Shown here piece after piece: positions 45,430-57,375 of a stretch of 64,000 nt of DNA. The translations under genes were made by a program, and so were the position numbers. How positions within the stretch are numbered: position 1 is the stretch's first letter; every line of letters begins with the position of its first letter. The stretch covers positions 1,178,001 to 1,242,000 of the forward strand of contig JANEZZ010001953.1 in NCBI GenBank assembly GCA_026122225.1. The letters are read 5' to 3'. Origin of the DNA: Heloderma charlesbogerti. Its lineage: Eukaryota; Chordata; Lepidosauria; Squamata; Helodermatidae. The notes below the pieces were generated by a model. The model did no database searches, was not told where the DNA came from, and saw nothing but the letters and a program-made list of their open reading frames with translations.

Positions 45430-46606
45430 GTGTCCTATATGCTGTGGACATAATATACCTTGACTTCAGCAAAGCTTTCGACAAAGTGCCCCATGATATC
45501 CTGATGAGCAAACTTGCTCAAAGTGGGCTAGATGAAACAACGATCCGGTGGATCCACAGTTGGCTACAGAATCGGACTCAAAGAGTGCTTATCAATGGGA
45601 TCTTCTCAAACTGGGGCGAGGTAATGAGCGGGGTACCGCAGGGCTCAGTCCTGGGCCCAGTGCTCTTCAACATTTGTATTAATGACTTGGAGGAGGAGGG
45701 GCAGGGAATGCTGATCAAATCTGCAAATGACACAACATTGGGCAGGACAGCTAGTACCCTGGAAGACAGAAACAAAATTCAAAGTGATCTTGATAGGCTG
45801 GAGTGCTGGGCAGAAAACAACAGAATGACATTTAATAGGGATCAATGCCAAGTTCTGCACCTAGGAAAAAGAAACCAAATGCACAGTTACAAGATGGGGC
45901 ATACGTGGCTCAACAACACTACAAGTGAGAAGGATCTTGGAATTGTTGTTGATCACAAGCTGAATATGAGCCAACAATGTGATGTGGCTGCAAAAAAGGC
46001 CAATGCTCTTTTGGATTGCATTAATAGAAGCATAGCTTCCAAATCCTGGGAAGTACTAGTTCCCCTCTACTCAGCACTGGTTAGGTCTCTTCTGGAGTAC
46101 TGTGTCCAGTTCTGGACACCACACTTTAAGAAGGATGCAGACAAGCTGGAGGGGATTCAGAGGAGGGCAACAAAGATGATCAGGGGACTGGAAACAAAGC
46201 CCTACAAGGAGAGACTGAAGGAACTGGGCATGTTTAGCCTTGAGAAGAGAAGACTGAGGGGAGATATGATAGCGCTCTTCAAGTACTTGAAAGATTGTCA
46301 CAGAGAGGAAAGCCAGCATCTCTTCTCGATCATCCCAGAGTGCAGGACACGGAATAATGGGCTCAAGTGACAGGAAGCCAGATTCCGGCTGAACATCAGG
46401 AAAAACGTCCTGACTGTTAGAGCAATACGACAATGGAACCAATGACCTAGGGAGGTAGTGGGTTCTCCCATACTGCAGACATTCAAGATGAGGCTGGACA
46501 GCCATCTGTCAGGGATGCTCTGACTTGGATTCCTGCATTGAGCAGGGGGTTGGACTCAATGGTCTTGTAGGCCCCTTCCAACCCTACTGTTCTGTGATTC
46601 TATTAT
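45430..46606 (+). mobile_element. CR1 LINE, 3' part with long open frame
   Basis: A 308-codon open frame (45444-46370) carries CR1 reverse transcriptase motifs: DIIYLDFSKAFDKVPHD, GVPQGSVLGPVLFNI, and the C-terminal [29 protein letters not shown] and [14 protein letters not shown]. The catalytic box that should read FADD is SAND, so an active-site aspartate is replaced and the enzyme is dead despite the open frame. The untranslated end GGGTTGGACTCAATGGTCTT and a TTCTGTGATTCTATTATTC terminus follow. Sense to REEP1. Confidence 0.92.
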
Positions 46607-46960
46607 TCCTTTGGCCTTAGTCACAGTTAGTCCAGGGAGGCAGCCAATGGGTAAGGATTTTCTAGGTGCAGGATCTGAGAGCGTTGCAATATCTTGCACT
46701 TGCAGGAGGCAGCAACAACAACTGGGGTACATTGCAATAAAGGACTCTTAACTAGTAGGTGGCAACATGTTGCGAACTTTGTGACTCTGCAGCTCCAAAG
46801 CCAGTTCTGGAGTATTAGTGTAGGTCTACGTCTAGTGACCAAGTAGTAATTTCAGCCAGAGACCACCCATTAGTGAGTTCTAAACAATAATTCAGTTTAG
46901 GAGTATAAAGGAAAGCTTAGCAATTCCCTGAATTCCCTGCAATTCCCTGAATAGCAATTC

Positions 46961-47094
46961 AGGATGATATTCTGGAGGTGACGGACTCGACCTTGCGGGA
47001 GCTGGGGATGGCGACGGCCGACAGGAAGCTCTGGCGGGGGCTGGTCCATGAAGTCACGAAGAGTTGGAAGCAACTGACAGAATACACAACAACA
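46961..47094 (+). mobile_element. RTE-like LINE or derived SINE, 3' end fragment
   Basis: The plus-strand translation STLRELGMATADRKLWRGLV then HEVTKSWKQLTE parallels the BovB C-terminus at 17610-17690 (TLRERAQDRKAWRAMVHGVT, KSQTRLND). It ends in ACACAACAACAAG. Divergent from BovB, so probably another RTE lineage, or a SINE that borrowed its tail. Confidence 0.6.
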
Positions 47095-48525
47095 AGCAAT
47101 TCCCTATTTCTAGCATTCAACATGGAAAATAACTAAGCTCTTCAATCTGCTGTTCATAAACAAGGAACAGCTCTCAGTGTACAACTAATCTAGCTGTTCT
47201 TCACACAAAGGGAAACTGTAGTTCCCTAAGCCGTGGTTTTTTCCTGACCAGAAATGCGCCCGTCTAAGGGCCACTTGAGTTCGGGACGAGTCAGCACCCA
47301 TACTGCAGGTAGCTGGCAAGGAACAAAAAAACCCAGTTGTCCCAAACACCCCTTTTGTTTATTCTCTCAGTTCAAAAGTTGCAGTAAAACATATGAACAA
47401 CTCTATGCGACATGCAAATGAGCTGCTTCCTGGCTTGGCACGCTGGGCTGGGATGCTTGGTTTTCTCTGCACTACCTGCTTCCACCACCTGGTGGGGCAA
47501 TGTCTTTTCTCTCCAACTGTACATACGTACCTGATACAATTGTGTGTTATCATGTTGAATTAGAGTTGCCTTGTGCCAGGCTCTGTCCTGTTTTGTTAAG
47601 GGTTGGACTCTCACAGGTCCCCCGGTTCTAGGCCTGGACGATCTCTGGCTGATCGGTTGTAATACAGGGCCTGCCTCTGTTGCTGCAGCCTCCTCACTAC
47701 ACCCCTGGCTCCAATTGCCTCCCACTTGTCGGTGGACGTGTCTTTGTTCTTCGACTCATTAACTTTTGTGCTGGACTTGAGTTTAGGCCATGGGATGGAG
47801 TGTTTCAATTATCTAGAAGTGCTAGACATGGGTCTGCCCTGGCCATTTTTGCTTTTCTCAAGAGCTTCATAACTGGTTTTACTGCAAATTCTACTTTGCC
47901 ATTACTTTAAGAATACCCAGGTGATGAAGTGGTGGGGAAATGTAATGGAAGTAGGAACCAAAGTGTTTGGTGAGTGGGTGCTTGAAGGGCGGCAGTTATT
48001 GGGAACACAGCAGAGAAACTGAACCTAAGGTGCAGCCATTTTCAGATCAGTTCTAGTAAGAGTTGCAGTGCAGAGTAAAAAGCGTTCCATACTTCAGTCT
48101 CCCGTGGCATAGTTTTCTATTAGCGCTGTGCCAAAAAAATTCAATTCTTCCATTTTTGGCATTGTGTGTATGTGTGGGGGGAGGAATGAAAACTCTGGCA
48201 AAAGAGGCTGGGAGAGGTGAAAATTTCGAATAACTTTCTCCTTGGGAGGAAGACAGGATTTCATCTTATCTTTTTAAGTGTAGCAGGTGGCTGAGGGTTC
48301 TTTCTATATTTTTTTTAATTGTGCTTGCTTAAAACTTAACTTCCAGGTGCCTACACTTTTCCTTGCTCTTTCAGGCCCAAATCCAGATGGGGAGGATGGA
48401 GGGCCTGGACTAGCAAAGAGCTGTATGGGACTTCAAACATTAACTGATTAATTGCAAACCGAACACAGCACACTGGCAAGGGAGAGTGTGGGAATGCTGT
48501 GTAGACTATAATAACCCCTGCTCTT
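47095..48525 (+). other. REEP1 intron 5 sequence without recognised elements
   Basis: The 47372-47725 and 47571-47910 frames overlap on opposite strands and match nothing known. At 47571-47810 the look (GGTCCCCCGGTTCTAGGCC and similar) might be an old LTR or gag-like remnant, but I cannot support it. Confidence 0.4.
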
Positions 48526-48640
48526 GGGGGTTCATCACATGGAGCTTTTATCCTGCTGTAGAGATCGCTCTCTCTCAGAAGTTTGCAGGCTCTTTTGATG
48601 ATGCTGTTACCCTCCAGGGTGTCTCCCGCCATTTCCTCCA
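48526..48640 (-). mobile_element. MITE family B, partial copy
   Basis: TTCATCACATGGAGCTTTTA, TCCTGCTGTAGAGATCGCTC and AGAAGTTTGCAGGCTCTTTT match the reverse complement of the right end of 40490-40876. The other end is not recognisable. Confidence 0.55.
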
Positions 48641-48969
48641 GCCTATCTCATGTTTTCGCCAAATGCAAAAAATGTGGTATTTTTTCCAGCCCACAGAACA
48701 GGAGCGCCATGACCTCTCTATTCTCCAATAGCAGGAAGAAACCGCTGTGTCTGCCTGCTGTGGGCATTTGTTTTCAGTTGTTGGGGACCATCAGGATGAG
48801 ATTTGACAGGAGCGAGGGCAAGAATCACCTGCCGATTGTGTCTCCTGATTCTGCATTTCTCAGTTGGAGGGAGAAGAGGGTAAAATGCCTCCCTGCAATG
48901 AAGGGAGACACATCTGATCCCCCACCCCACCACGCTCAAAAGCAACGTCCTCTGTTGTTTCAGAGCACC

Positions 48970-49470
48970 CTATTAAGTTCAGTGGGGCTTACTCCCAAGT
49001 AAGTGTGCGTAGAGTTGTGGACTTACAGAGTGTTCTTATGTCTACTCAGAAGTAAGTCCTATTGAGTTTAGTGGGGCTTGCTCTCATATAAGTGTGCCAA
49101 GGGTTGCAGACTTACAGCACACTCTTCCATTTTATGTCTAGTCAGAAGTAAGTAAGAGGTTTCCTGGGGGCTGTGAGAAAACAGTACAGCAGAAGTTAAG
49201 CTATGAAAACAAGACTCCCCCCACCCCCTTTGCACACATGCCAGGGAGTGAGGAAGGCACTCCCTCAGTTCAAACCACATGGCTGCCGTGTAAAGCCCTT
49301 CCTAATCTAGCAAAAAACCCAAAAGCAGGAAGCTCCGGAAAGGATGTGGGGTTTTGCAGATTTTTTTGCTTAATGTAGAAACACACTTAGGCTGCAGACT
49401 TACACAGTTACTAGGGAGTAACCCCATTAAACAAAGTGGGATTCACTTCTGAGTAAAAGCTCACTCTCTC
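48970..49470. repeat. Array of family D MITE arms
   Basis: TTCAGTGGGGCTTACTCCCA at about 48978, TTTAGTGGGGCTTGCTCTCA at about 49066, TCTACTCAGAAGTAAGTCC at about 49040 and TCTAGTCAGAAGTAAG at about 49137 alternate with roughly 88-100 bp spacing. A further degraded copy is at 49385-49470 (CTAGGGAGTAACCCCATTAA, CACTTCTGAGTAA). Repeated tandem or nested insertion of one palindromic family. Confidence 0.6.
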
Positions 49471-50023
49471 TCCCACTGCCCCCACCCCTTCACCATCACT
49501 AACAACCACAACAGCATTGGACAGAGACCTCAGGACTGGAGGATGCTACTTTTCTGCTCCTGGTCCCTGGACCAGGTGAGGAGGAAGAGAGAGCCCCCGC
49601 CAAAAGTGGCTCGTCATTTTATTTCAAATACTTTATTTTGGTGGTTTCTGGGATTTTAGAATACTTCTTTTTTTCTTTTCTTTTTTACAGTTCTTGGGTT
49701 CTAACTCCCGGAAACCCTAAAATCTACATTAAATGTTGCAATATTATGTTTCTAGCAACCTCGTCAGGAAGTACCAAAATGCATAGTTAGATACCTTTAT
49801 TTGGACCAACCAAAATTCCTGATAAAGGTATCACTCAACTGTGGATTTTTGGTTTTTATTTCTCATGGACCAGAATGGCTACCTTTTGTTTTTTGTTGTT
49901 TGTTCTTTAAATTACCAAAGTTATCAATCCCCACGTTTCTCTCTAGATCCAGATGTTGGAACTATCTTCAGGGTGGATAAGGCAGGTTGACGCTCTGAGC
50001 ACATTTACTAAGGGGTAAGATTC

Positions 50024-50110
50024 CAATACTCCATACAATTACCTGGGAGTAAATCCCATTGAACGCCATATAACTTACTTCTGAGTAAACGTGTTTAGGA
50101 TTACACAGTA
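50024..50110. mobile_element. Family D Harbinger-like MITE
   Basis: TTACCTGGGAGTAAATCCCA-TTGAACGCC is mirrored by ACTTACTTCTGAGTAAACG, with outer ends AGATTCCAATACTC and GTTTAGGATTACACAG. Confidence 0.65.
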
Positions 50111-50408
50111 AATTTGATGTAATCCCGAACATGTTTCCCCATCCACAGATCTCTCTGTACCCCCAGTTGTTTCCCTAGCGTGCATAATTTCCTGTACCAT
50201 CTCAACTACTTTTTCCCACACCACAAGTCTCTACAGCCATGTCTAGGGCTGGCTCCAAGACATTTTGCTGTATGGGGCAGAGCAGCAAATGGCGCCTTCC
50301 CTACAACCCAGTCAAGGTGCGTAGTAGTACTCAAAGCCAGTCAAATTGTTTTGGCCCCTGAGACAGAAAATCCTACCAGCACCTCTCCCCTTCTCTTGCA
50401 GTGAAAAT

Positions 50409-50409
<1 letters not shown>

Positions 50410-50479
<70 letters not shown>

Positions 50480-50577
50480 TGATTTGCTGCTTTTTCATGA
50501 TGTCCCAAATCAGCTGTCTGAGGCAGCTGCCTCAGGCTCTAAAGTGTGTGTGTGTGTGTGTGTGTGTGTTTGTGTGT
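50410..50577. repeat. Compound microsatellite (TAA)n(TGA)n, then (GT)n
   Basis: (TAA) repeats run directly into (TGA) repeats at 50410-50477. A (GT)n tract at 50544-50577 follows within 70 bp. Confidence 0.95.
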
Positions 50578-50941
50578 CTTTAAAGGACCCTGTCTCCTAA
50601 GAACACCTCTATTTGTAAAATGTATGTATGGATGTATGTACGATGTATGGACAGGGCAGAGGAGAGGAGATTACAGAAAACAAAACCTCAGGCAGAAAGG
50701 TTCAAGGGAAGCAGCAGGAAGGGAAGCACATGTGGGCAAAAAAACCAGCTAATCCAGGGGGATCAGATGCAGTAGAGATCAACAGGGCCTCTGGACCTTT
50801 ATTTCAGCAAGTGCCATTTTTCCCCAGTTACATCAAAAGCAACATCTTTCAAAATAACTTTCTATACAGTGGACTCCAGTCCATGAAACTTATTATGCCA
50901 CAGTAAATGTGTGAGTCTTTGTGGCTTTTGAACACAAAGGA

Positions 50942-51590
50942 GCATAAGAACATAAGAAGAGCCATGCTGGATCAGATCCAAGGGTCCATCTAGTTCAACA
51001 TTCTGTTCACACAGTGGCCAACCAGCTGTCAACCCACCTGCAGGACATGAGTGCAACAGCACCCTCCTGCCCATGTTCCCCAGCAACTGGTCTACATAGG
51101 CTCATTGCCTCTGGTAGTGGAGGTAGCACATAGCCTTCAAGACTAGTAGCCACTGATAGCCTTTTCCTCTAGGAATTTGTCCAACCCCCTTTTAAAGCCA
51201 TCCAAATGGGTGGCCATCACTACATCCTATGGTAGCAAATTCCGTAGTTTAACTATGCTCTGGGTGAAGAAGTACTTCCTTTTATCTGTCCTGAATCTCC
51301 CACCAATTAGCTTCATAGGATGATCCTGGGTTCTAGTAGGGAGAAAAAAATCTCCCTATCCACATTCTCCACACCGTGCATCACTTTGCAGACCTCTATC
51401 ATGTCTCCCCTGACCCTCCTTTTTTCCAAGCGAAACAATCCCAGCTGTTGTAACCTTCTCTCATAAGGGAGATGCACCAGGCCCTTGATCATTTTAGTTG
51501 CCCCTTTCTGCACTTTTTCCAGCCCTACAATATCTTTTTTTAGGTGTGGTGACCAGAACTGTACACAGTATTCCAAGCAACAAGCCCCTA
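50942..51590 (-). mobile_element. CR1 LINE 3' fragment with ORF2 end
   Basis: On the plus strand it starts AGCATAAGAACATAAGAAGA, GCCATGCTGGATCAGATCC, the reversed CR1 end. The minus-strand frame at 51313-51612 encodes [20 protein letters not shown] followed by [20 protein letters not shown], the C-terminus of CR1 ORF2. A different subfamily from 45430 and 27311. Confidence 0.88.
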
Positions 51591-52640
51591 TCCTTCCCCC
51601 ACGTCTATTCACCTTTCTCTAGCCTAGTGCAAACCCCTGATACCAAGGAGGAACATACACCCACCAGAATCTGGCCACATGGATCATGCAAGAAGTTGTG
51701 CACTCTATAAAGATGACTGCAGAACCAAGGAGCTCCAGACACATTCAAGTAAGCCAGGCTAAGCCATACACTCATGCATTGTCTTGCCCCAAATGGAGAC
51801 ATTGCTGCTCATTCAAACCCTTTTTGCAAGCAAATCCACTTCTATTTTCCCTCAAGGTAAGGGGTTTGAGGCACCTTGGAGGAAGCAACAGATGAGGAAG
51901 GCCTCTGGCACTCCATTTGATATGTGAACAGCCACTGCACCTGGTCTTCTTCTTGTCAGGGCCTCGCTGCCTAAATTGGCCTACAGCATAAGTGCAATTG
52001 CCCTGCAGCAATTGACTGGACAGGCTCTGCGGAGTCAGGCACACTCCGAGAAAGCTGAGTAACAGTGGTGCTGTTAGGCAATTTTGGACTATGGACTTAA
52101 TGAATATAATGAGCACACTGTGGAAGGAAAAGTAGCAGTCTCCCCTCTAGTTTAAAGGACTGGTGCCTTCATGCTACACTCCCTATAAGTCTGCTAAGGG
52201 AGTGAGACCTAATATCTCCTAGTAACTGTAAGGCTACTGAGTTCAGAGGGAAGAAGCAGGCTTGTATTAAGACAGATGACTGCAATTGGGGCAGCTTTAA
52301 AGAACCAAGGCACTGCTCAGAACATGTGGGGGTCTTGCCTAGGTGGGCCTCCTCTATACTGCCCATGCCTGACATAGGGGAAGATGGGATGCTGGGAAGA
52401 AATATTTGCTTATCCTGCAAAGGAAAATGTCTGATGATTTTTCTGGGATTTTTCTGAGCTTATTGATATATATTAATACATATATATGTATTCATAAATA
52501 TAGATCAGAAAAAACAATGGTCTCTCAGTATGTAGTTCATATGTCTTTTGCCAGCTGGATGTCCTTCTAATGTTCTGGAGATGTGCAAAAGCATAATAAA
52601 GTGATTGCTTAAAAGGTGTTCTATGCCTCTGTTTCCACAG
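51591..52640 (+). other. REEP1 intron 5, last part
   Basis: No element recognised apart from an AT-rich run of TATATA at 52466-52490. It ends in the exon 6 acceptor CTCTGTTTCCACAG. Confidence 0.55.
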
Positions 52641-52827
52641 GGTCAAGGAGCTCTGTCGGAGAGACTCCGGAGCTTTAGCATGCAAGATCTCACCACTATT
52701 AGAGGAGAGAGCGGCAGCAGCACTGTGACCCCCCCTCTGCCCACCCCATCCGTTTCCATGCGCACCAGTAGCAAGCAGAGCCAGCCCAAAACATCCAAAA
52801 GTGCTTCAGAAAGCATTGGACGCTCAG
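52641..52827 (+). CDS. REEP1: REEP1 coding exon 6
   Basis: A 187 bp exon, phase 0 start, with one base of a split codon at the end; acceptor TCTGTTTCCACAG, donor GTTAGT. It encodes [20 protein letters not shown] then [20 protein letters not shown] and a serine/lysine-rich end with [11 protein letters not shown]. The first part is the conserved REEP1 signature; REEP2 reads [20 protein letters not shown] there, so this is REEP1. The middle is proline/serine-rich and disordered, as in mammals but with different residues. If unspliced, the frame would read one more glycine (GGT) and then TAG, giving a 202-residue product, near the 201 residues of human REEP1. Confidence 0.95.
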
Positions 52828-53053
52828 GTTAGTGCGAGAGTTGCCTTCAGTCTTGAGGTGCTGATTTTTCTCTCCTCATCAGTTATCCAAGCAGAACAGT
52901 AAATAACCACAAAAACTGTAGCAGATGTGTAGGTAAGGAATTTTATAGACCCTGAAAGTCTATCTATAAAGTATTGATTTTCAGGCAGACCCTTTTTTAA
53001 ATGTCCGAAAGGCTGAATGTTGATTTGAAGTCTCCCTTTCCATCTCGCTGTAC

Positions 53054-53290
53054 TAGGGATGGACATATCTGTCAATTTCAGTTTGTCTCTCGTTCTCATT
53101 TTTCCATTCATAAGTTCAGTTTGTCTCAAACTTTGAGAAGTTCACCAGTCTTAAGTTTGCTTCATCCTAAATGTAGTAATTTTTTTAAAGTTTTCATGAA
53201 AATTCATCATTGTTGTGCAGATTTCTCCTAATATACGTGTTTTTGTGCACTTTTTTTGCCTAATATCCACATTTTTGTAATTTCTTGACA
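53054..53290. mobile_element. Possible 5' end of a hAT-type element
   Basis: TAGGGATGGACATATCTG resembles the terminus of the hAT element at 30157 (TAGGGATG). It is followed by TTTCAGTTTGTCTC-type T-rich repeats usual near such ends. No matching right end or target duplication was found. A similar TAGGGATGTTCC occurs at about 59264. Confidence 0.35.
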
Positions 53291-53489
53291 TGCTGCTTGT
53301 GGGGATTAATGGATGATGGGAACAAGTCCAGGATCTGCCAGGGGTTTTTGAGCAGCCTTGAGCAAGTCGTTATTTCTCAGAGTTACTCATGCACTGGAAA
53401 TCGTAATACTTGTTGGTCTGCCCCACTTGGTCCTTGGAAAGAGTCATGAAATAAGTGTACGAGTACTTTATTACCTTCCTTCAGAGTAA

Positions 53490-53824
53490 GGACGTCTCTA
53501 CATTAAAGGAAAATCTGGGAGCCCCCCCACAGCATTTTTTCCATCTCCATGGTGTGAGGAGAATTGGCTCATTAGACAAGGAACATGACCAAACCTCCCT
53601 TCTGGCAGCCGATGAAAAACAGTGCCATCTAGTGGCTGAAAAATGGCAGTGCACCCCATTGTGTTTAAATGCCTCATTTCAACTGTGTGTGTTTTTTACC
53701 TACATTTTTTGCAGGGAATAGCACAGGAGGGGCCCTGGATGATGACGGCATCATGTAATGGACCCGCAAACTTCTGTGGGTGGCCGGTCACGAGTGCTCT
53801 ATAAATGCCTCGTGTAAAAACAGC
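53490..53824 (+). mobile_element. MITE family B, diverged copy
   Basis: Starts GGACGTCTCTACATTAAAGG. The right end reads GCTGTTTTTACACGAGGC in reverse complement, similar to GGCTGTCTTCACACCTGGC. The interior block GAGGGGCCCTGGATGATGAC and GGACCCGCAAACTTCTGTG matches 40785-40830. Confidence 0.55.
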
Positions 53825-56800
53825 ATGAGAGCATCCTGTGGATGCAGTTCACTATCCCCTCTCTAGCAAATAATATGTATCTGCTAACATTTGGCTGTTT
53901 ATATGTATGGAACATAGATGAATGTTTTACCATGATACAGAGCTATCCATTTGCTACCTTCCAAAATGGCTCTGGGGCAGTGAATTCAAGCACTTCCCCA
54001 CCTCAGCATAGCATGACAAGCTCCTAATTTGTGGCTCCTTTTCCAGTGTGTACATGTTGTTCGGTTTGCCGAGTTGTCCAAGGTGAGTTCTGGAACCCTC
54101 TTCTGTAATCCACGTGTCCTTTCTGAAGATGGCTTCCCATGCCTTGCATTTGTCGTGCACGAGCTAGACTTCACAGCACTAACAGCCAAACTTCAAGTCT
54201 AGGCTGCCTTGCTGTGTGTGGTTTTGGTAGCTGTCCTTGGCAATGAGCTGTGTACTGACCTGCATTGCCAAGACTGTGGGTTGTTCTGTTTAGTTTATAA
54301 GCATTGTACAAAACAAAGGGATTATTTCTTAAGACATTTAACACTGAAGTTCAGCATCTGCTTTGATTTTATTCCCATGGACGTTAAGTAAGGGTTACTT
54401 AAATTAACAGGTGCCATCGCTGGTAGCACCTTATACAGTGGGGCTTAAAATCATGGGCGGCCTGAATTAAGACTGGGTGGTCCTGGTTTTGCATCCTCTT
54501 TGAAACTGATTCAGTCGCAAGGCATTTAGACTAACCTGACCTTGATATCAAGTGAACTGCGTGCTTTAAGTCTTAAAATGTAAGGCGCTTGTATGCAATA
54601 ACTTTGCATTTCCAATATGCAAAGCTGGGCTTGGACAGCTGGTTCCCAGTTAGATGAAGCTAGTGTCAGATTTGTCTGATGGGCCTGCTGATGCGTAATA
54701 ACTTCTTCTCTCTCAGAACTGCCTCCCTCAGTGATCATACCACCTCAGCATGAACTGTATTTATGTAGTTCATGCAGGGAACCCATTTAAGCATAACGAA
54801 GAACTTGTGCTTGAATGGGTTCCCTGCAAGAGGAAAAAAGGCAGGATATAAATGTAATAATAAATAATAAATGTGCTTGTTTTTCTGTTCTCTTCTCATC
54901 TCTGTTTCCTGCTGTATTGTGTCTGTGAGATTTTAAGTCTGTTGTTTTCTTAATCTTTGTACAATGCCTTGGAAAATGTTGTGCGATGAGGAGGAGGAGG
55001 AGGAGGATGAAAAATGACCACCATTCCATGGTTTAACCTGAAAGATGTAAAAATTTGCCAAGCTGTTGCTTATCTTTTATTTAGCACAGTACTATCAAAC
55101 ACTCCAAAGGTCAATGACCAAACAAACCTCAGCTGGCCTCTCCAGCAAAGTTAGGATATTTTGGCTCATGATGGCACAAAATTATAAAATACAGGACCAA
55201 CTATAGTTTTATACCGAGATCCGAGTGTGGTGGCCTTACAGCTGGACGATTACATAAAATGTAAAAAAAGAGTACATAAAATGCTGAAGGGACTGGAACA
55301 TCTTCCTGGCAAGGTCTTTTTTATGCAAGAGGTTGGGACAACCTCACCAGCTTGCTTGCCTTTCTGACAGTGGCACCAAACTAAGACAGATGATGAGAAA
55401 GGATGGAGTGGAGCAGTAATGGGGGACAGGGGAGGGCTGTGTAAGTGTGAAAAAGTTATTCTTTCCTCTGCGTGAAAGAGTGTGTGCCTGTATGAGGGGT
55501 GGGGGGAATGTTTCTGTGTGTGTGAAAGGGATTTGTGTGGGAGCATGTATTTGTGTGTGCCGTGCATATGTGAAAGAAATGTGCAGGAGAGCAGTGTCTG
55601 CATGAACAGCTGTGTGAGTCTCTGTGGAAGGAGTGTGTAGGAGAGTAGGGTAGCTTCTACATTAGCCCTTTCTCTAAATTACCATCCTCTGTTCATCCAT
55701 TTATTTATTATTATTTTATTTTAAGAATTTAGGTATACAACGTCCAAAAGTGGTTTATAAAGTATTGGGGGTGGGAATAAAAAAATACAGAATTTAACAA
55801 ACATCTAAACATCCTGAAAAGCCTGGTTTTTTTTTTTTAAGTCTTGTATCCACAGAACATTACATTCTATCTTCTTCTGAATTGTCCTCCCATTTTTTTC
55901 AAGACCTGATTTGTGATCTCATAATGCAGCTGAAGACCAGGCTTTCACAGGTGAACTTGCAAACCACTGTTGATGCAGCTATTGGGAGGTGCAGTCCATG
56001 AGGTTAGGGTGACATGTTTGGTGCTGTTGTGTAACAAAAGGGCGGGGGGAGGAAAAGAGTCCACATCCCTCCACAGTGCTCCCGCCCAGCAATCTACATG
56101 AGGACAGCCCTACCTACCCAATTATAATTGCACTCCCAGCTGACTGTGCATCCTAATGTGGAAGCAACCCATGTCTGTGTGTCTATATGAAAGGGGTGCA
56201 TGACAGAGATGTGTTTCTCTGTGAATGAAAAGGGTCTGTGTTTCTCTGTGTGTGCACATATGGAACAATGTGGCAGCCTCTCATCCACTCCTCGGTTCAT
56301 TTCTGGACCACCATGGAGCTAAAAGCTTATTAATACCCTAATAGAACTGCAACAGTCACCGGGGATACTCTAATATTCCCATATAAAGAGAACCAAATAG
56401 AACCACAACATATAGCCAAAGAGTGAAAAGATCCAAAACACTAAATTATAATTAAAAGGTAAAATGAAATGTGTTTAACGGAAATCAGAGTTTGCACTGA
56501 AGATAAAAAGAAAGAGAACTGATAAAATGACAAAAGGCATACAAAGTAGATGCCTAGAAGATATCTTTGGCATTTTCATTCACTATCTAGCTAGATTGTT
56601 ATTTCCAAATAGGGCCTCTCCAAGAAAGTCTCTTTATTCAGGCCATTTTCTCGAGGTGGAGATAGCCACATGGTACTTTGGACAAAGAGGCAAGAAGAGG
56701 CAGGAAGCTATCCTGTGGGGGAACAGACCCTAATTGGAACAAATGGGGCTGCAAACAAAGGAACAACCTCCTGTTTTAATTTTCCGGTGGAACTCAACAC

Positions 56801-57375
56801 TTCCCCAATCATTGGTTTGCAGGAGGTATTTTTAACCAATGCAGGCAAGGATTAAAGAACTAGTCAGCAAGGGAGAAGATTAAGGGCTATTCCAGATGGC
56901 GAGCTCCTAGCACCACCAGTCATTGGGTGTCTGCTGTAAACTACAAGTGGAATTTCTACTCACTGCCCACACCGTTGGGGGAATTTGCAGCTACCTGCCG
57001 CAACCTCCTGTCCACACCAGTGAGCGGAGTTGTAGCCAAAGCTCTTCCCTCCCCCTGCTGCTCTCTCCCACCATGTTCTTTGTGCCAAGGTTGTTGTTGT
57101 TGTTTCTTTTTCTTCAGAACTGTGGAATTCTGGAAGTCCAACTGTAAATCTTGCCATTCCTAGAATATGCAAACGTAGGTAATACATACTACGTTAATGC
57201 ATTACCTCACCTGTTTATGTGAGAGTTAGTACACATTCTGAGCACCTACATGAGTGCCTGCCTCACAAGTGAAATTGAGAGTTCTCTCTCTCTCTCTCTC
57301 TCTCTCACGCACTGACAAGCAGTTAACAAATTAGAGAGGTTTCAGCCTTAGGAAAAAAATGGCATTTGGTTATAG
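53825..57375 (+). other. Intron 6 sequence, few recognised elements
   Basis: At 54815-54875 there is the 3' tail of the MIR-like SINE (CCCTGCAAGAGGAAAAAAGG, GGATATAAATGTAATAA). At 54987-55012 there is a GAG trinucleotide run, at 55690-55770 a minus-strand L2-like tail and at 57283-57306 a (TC)n microsatellite. Runs of GTGTGTG-type imperfect repeats occur at 55440-55620 and 56170-56270. No exon found. Confidence 0.5.

Noticed and set aside
36935..52827. REEP2, REEP3 or REEP4 instead of REEP1
   Set aside because: Exon 6 has [20 protein letters not shown] and the SKSASES end typical of REEP1; REEP2 differs at several of these positions and REEP3/4 have much longer divergent tails.
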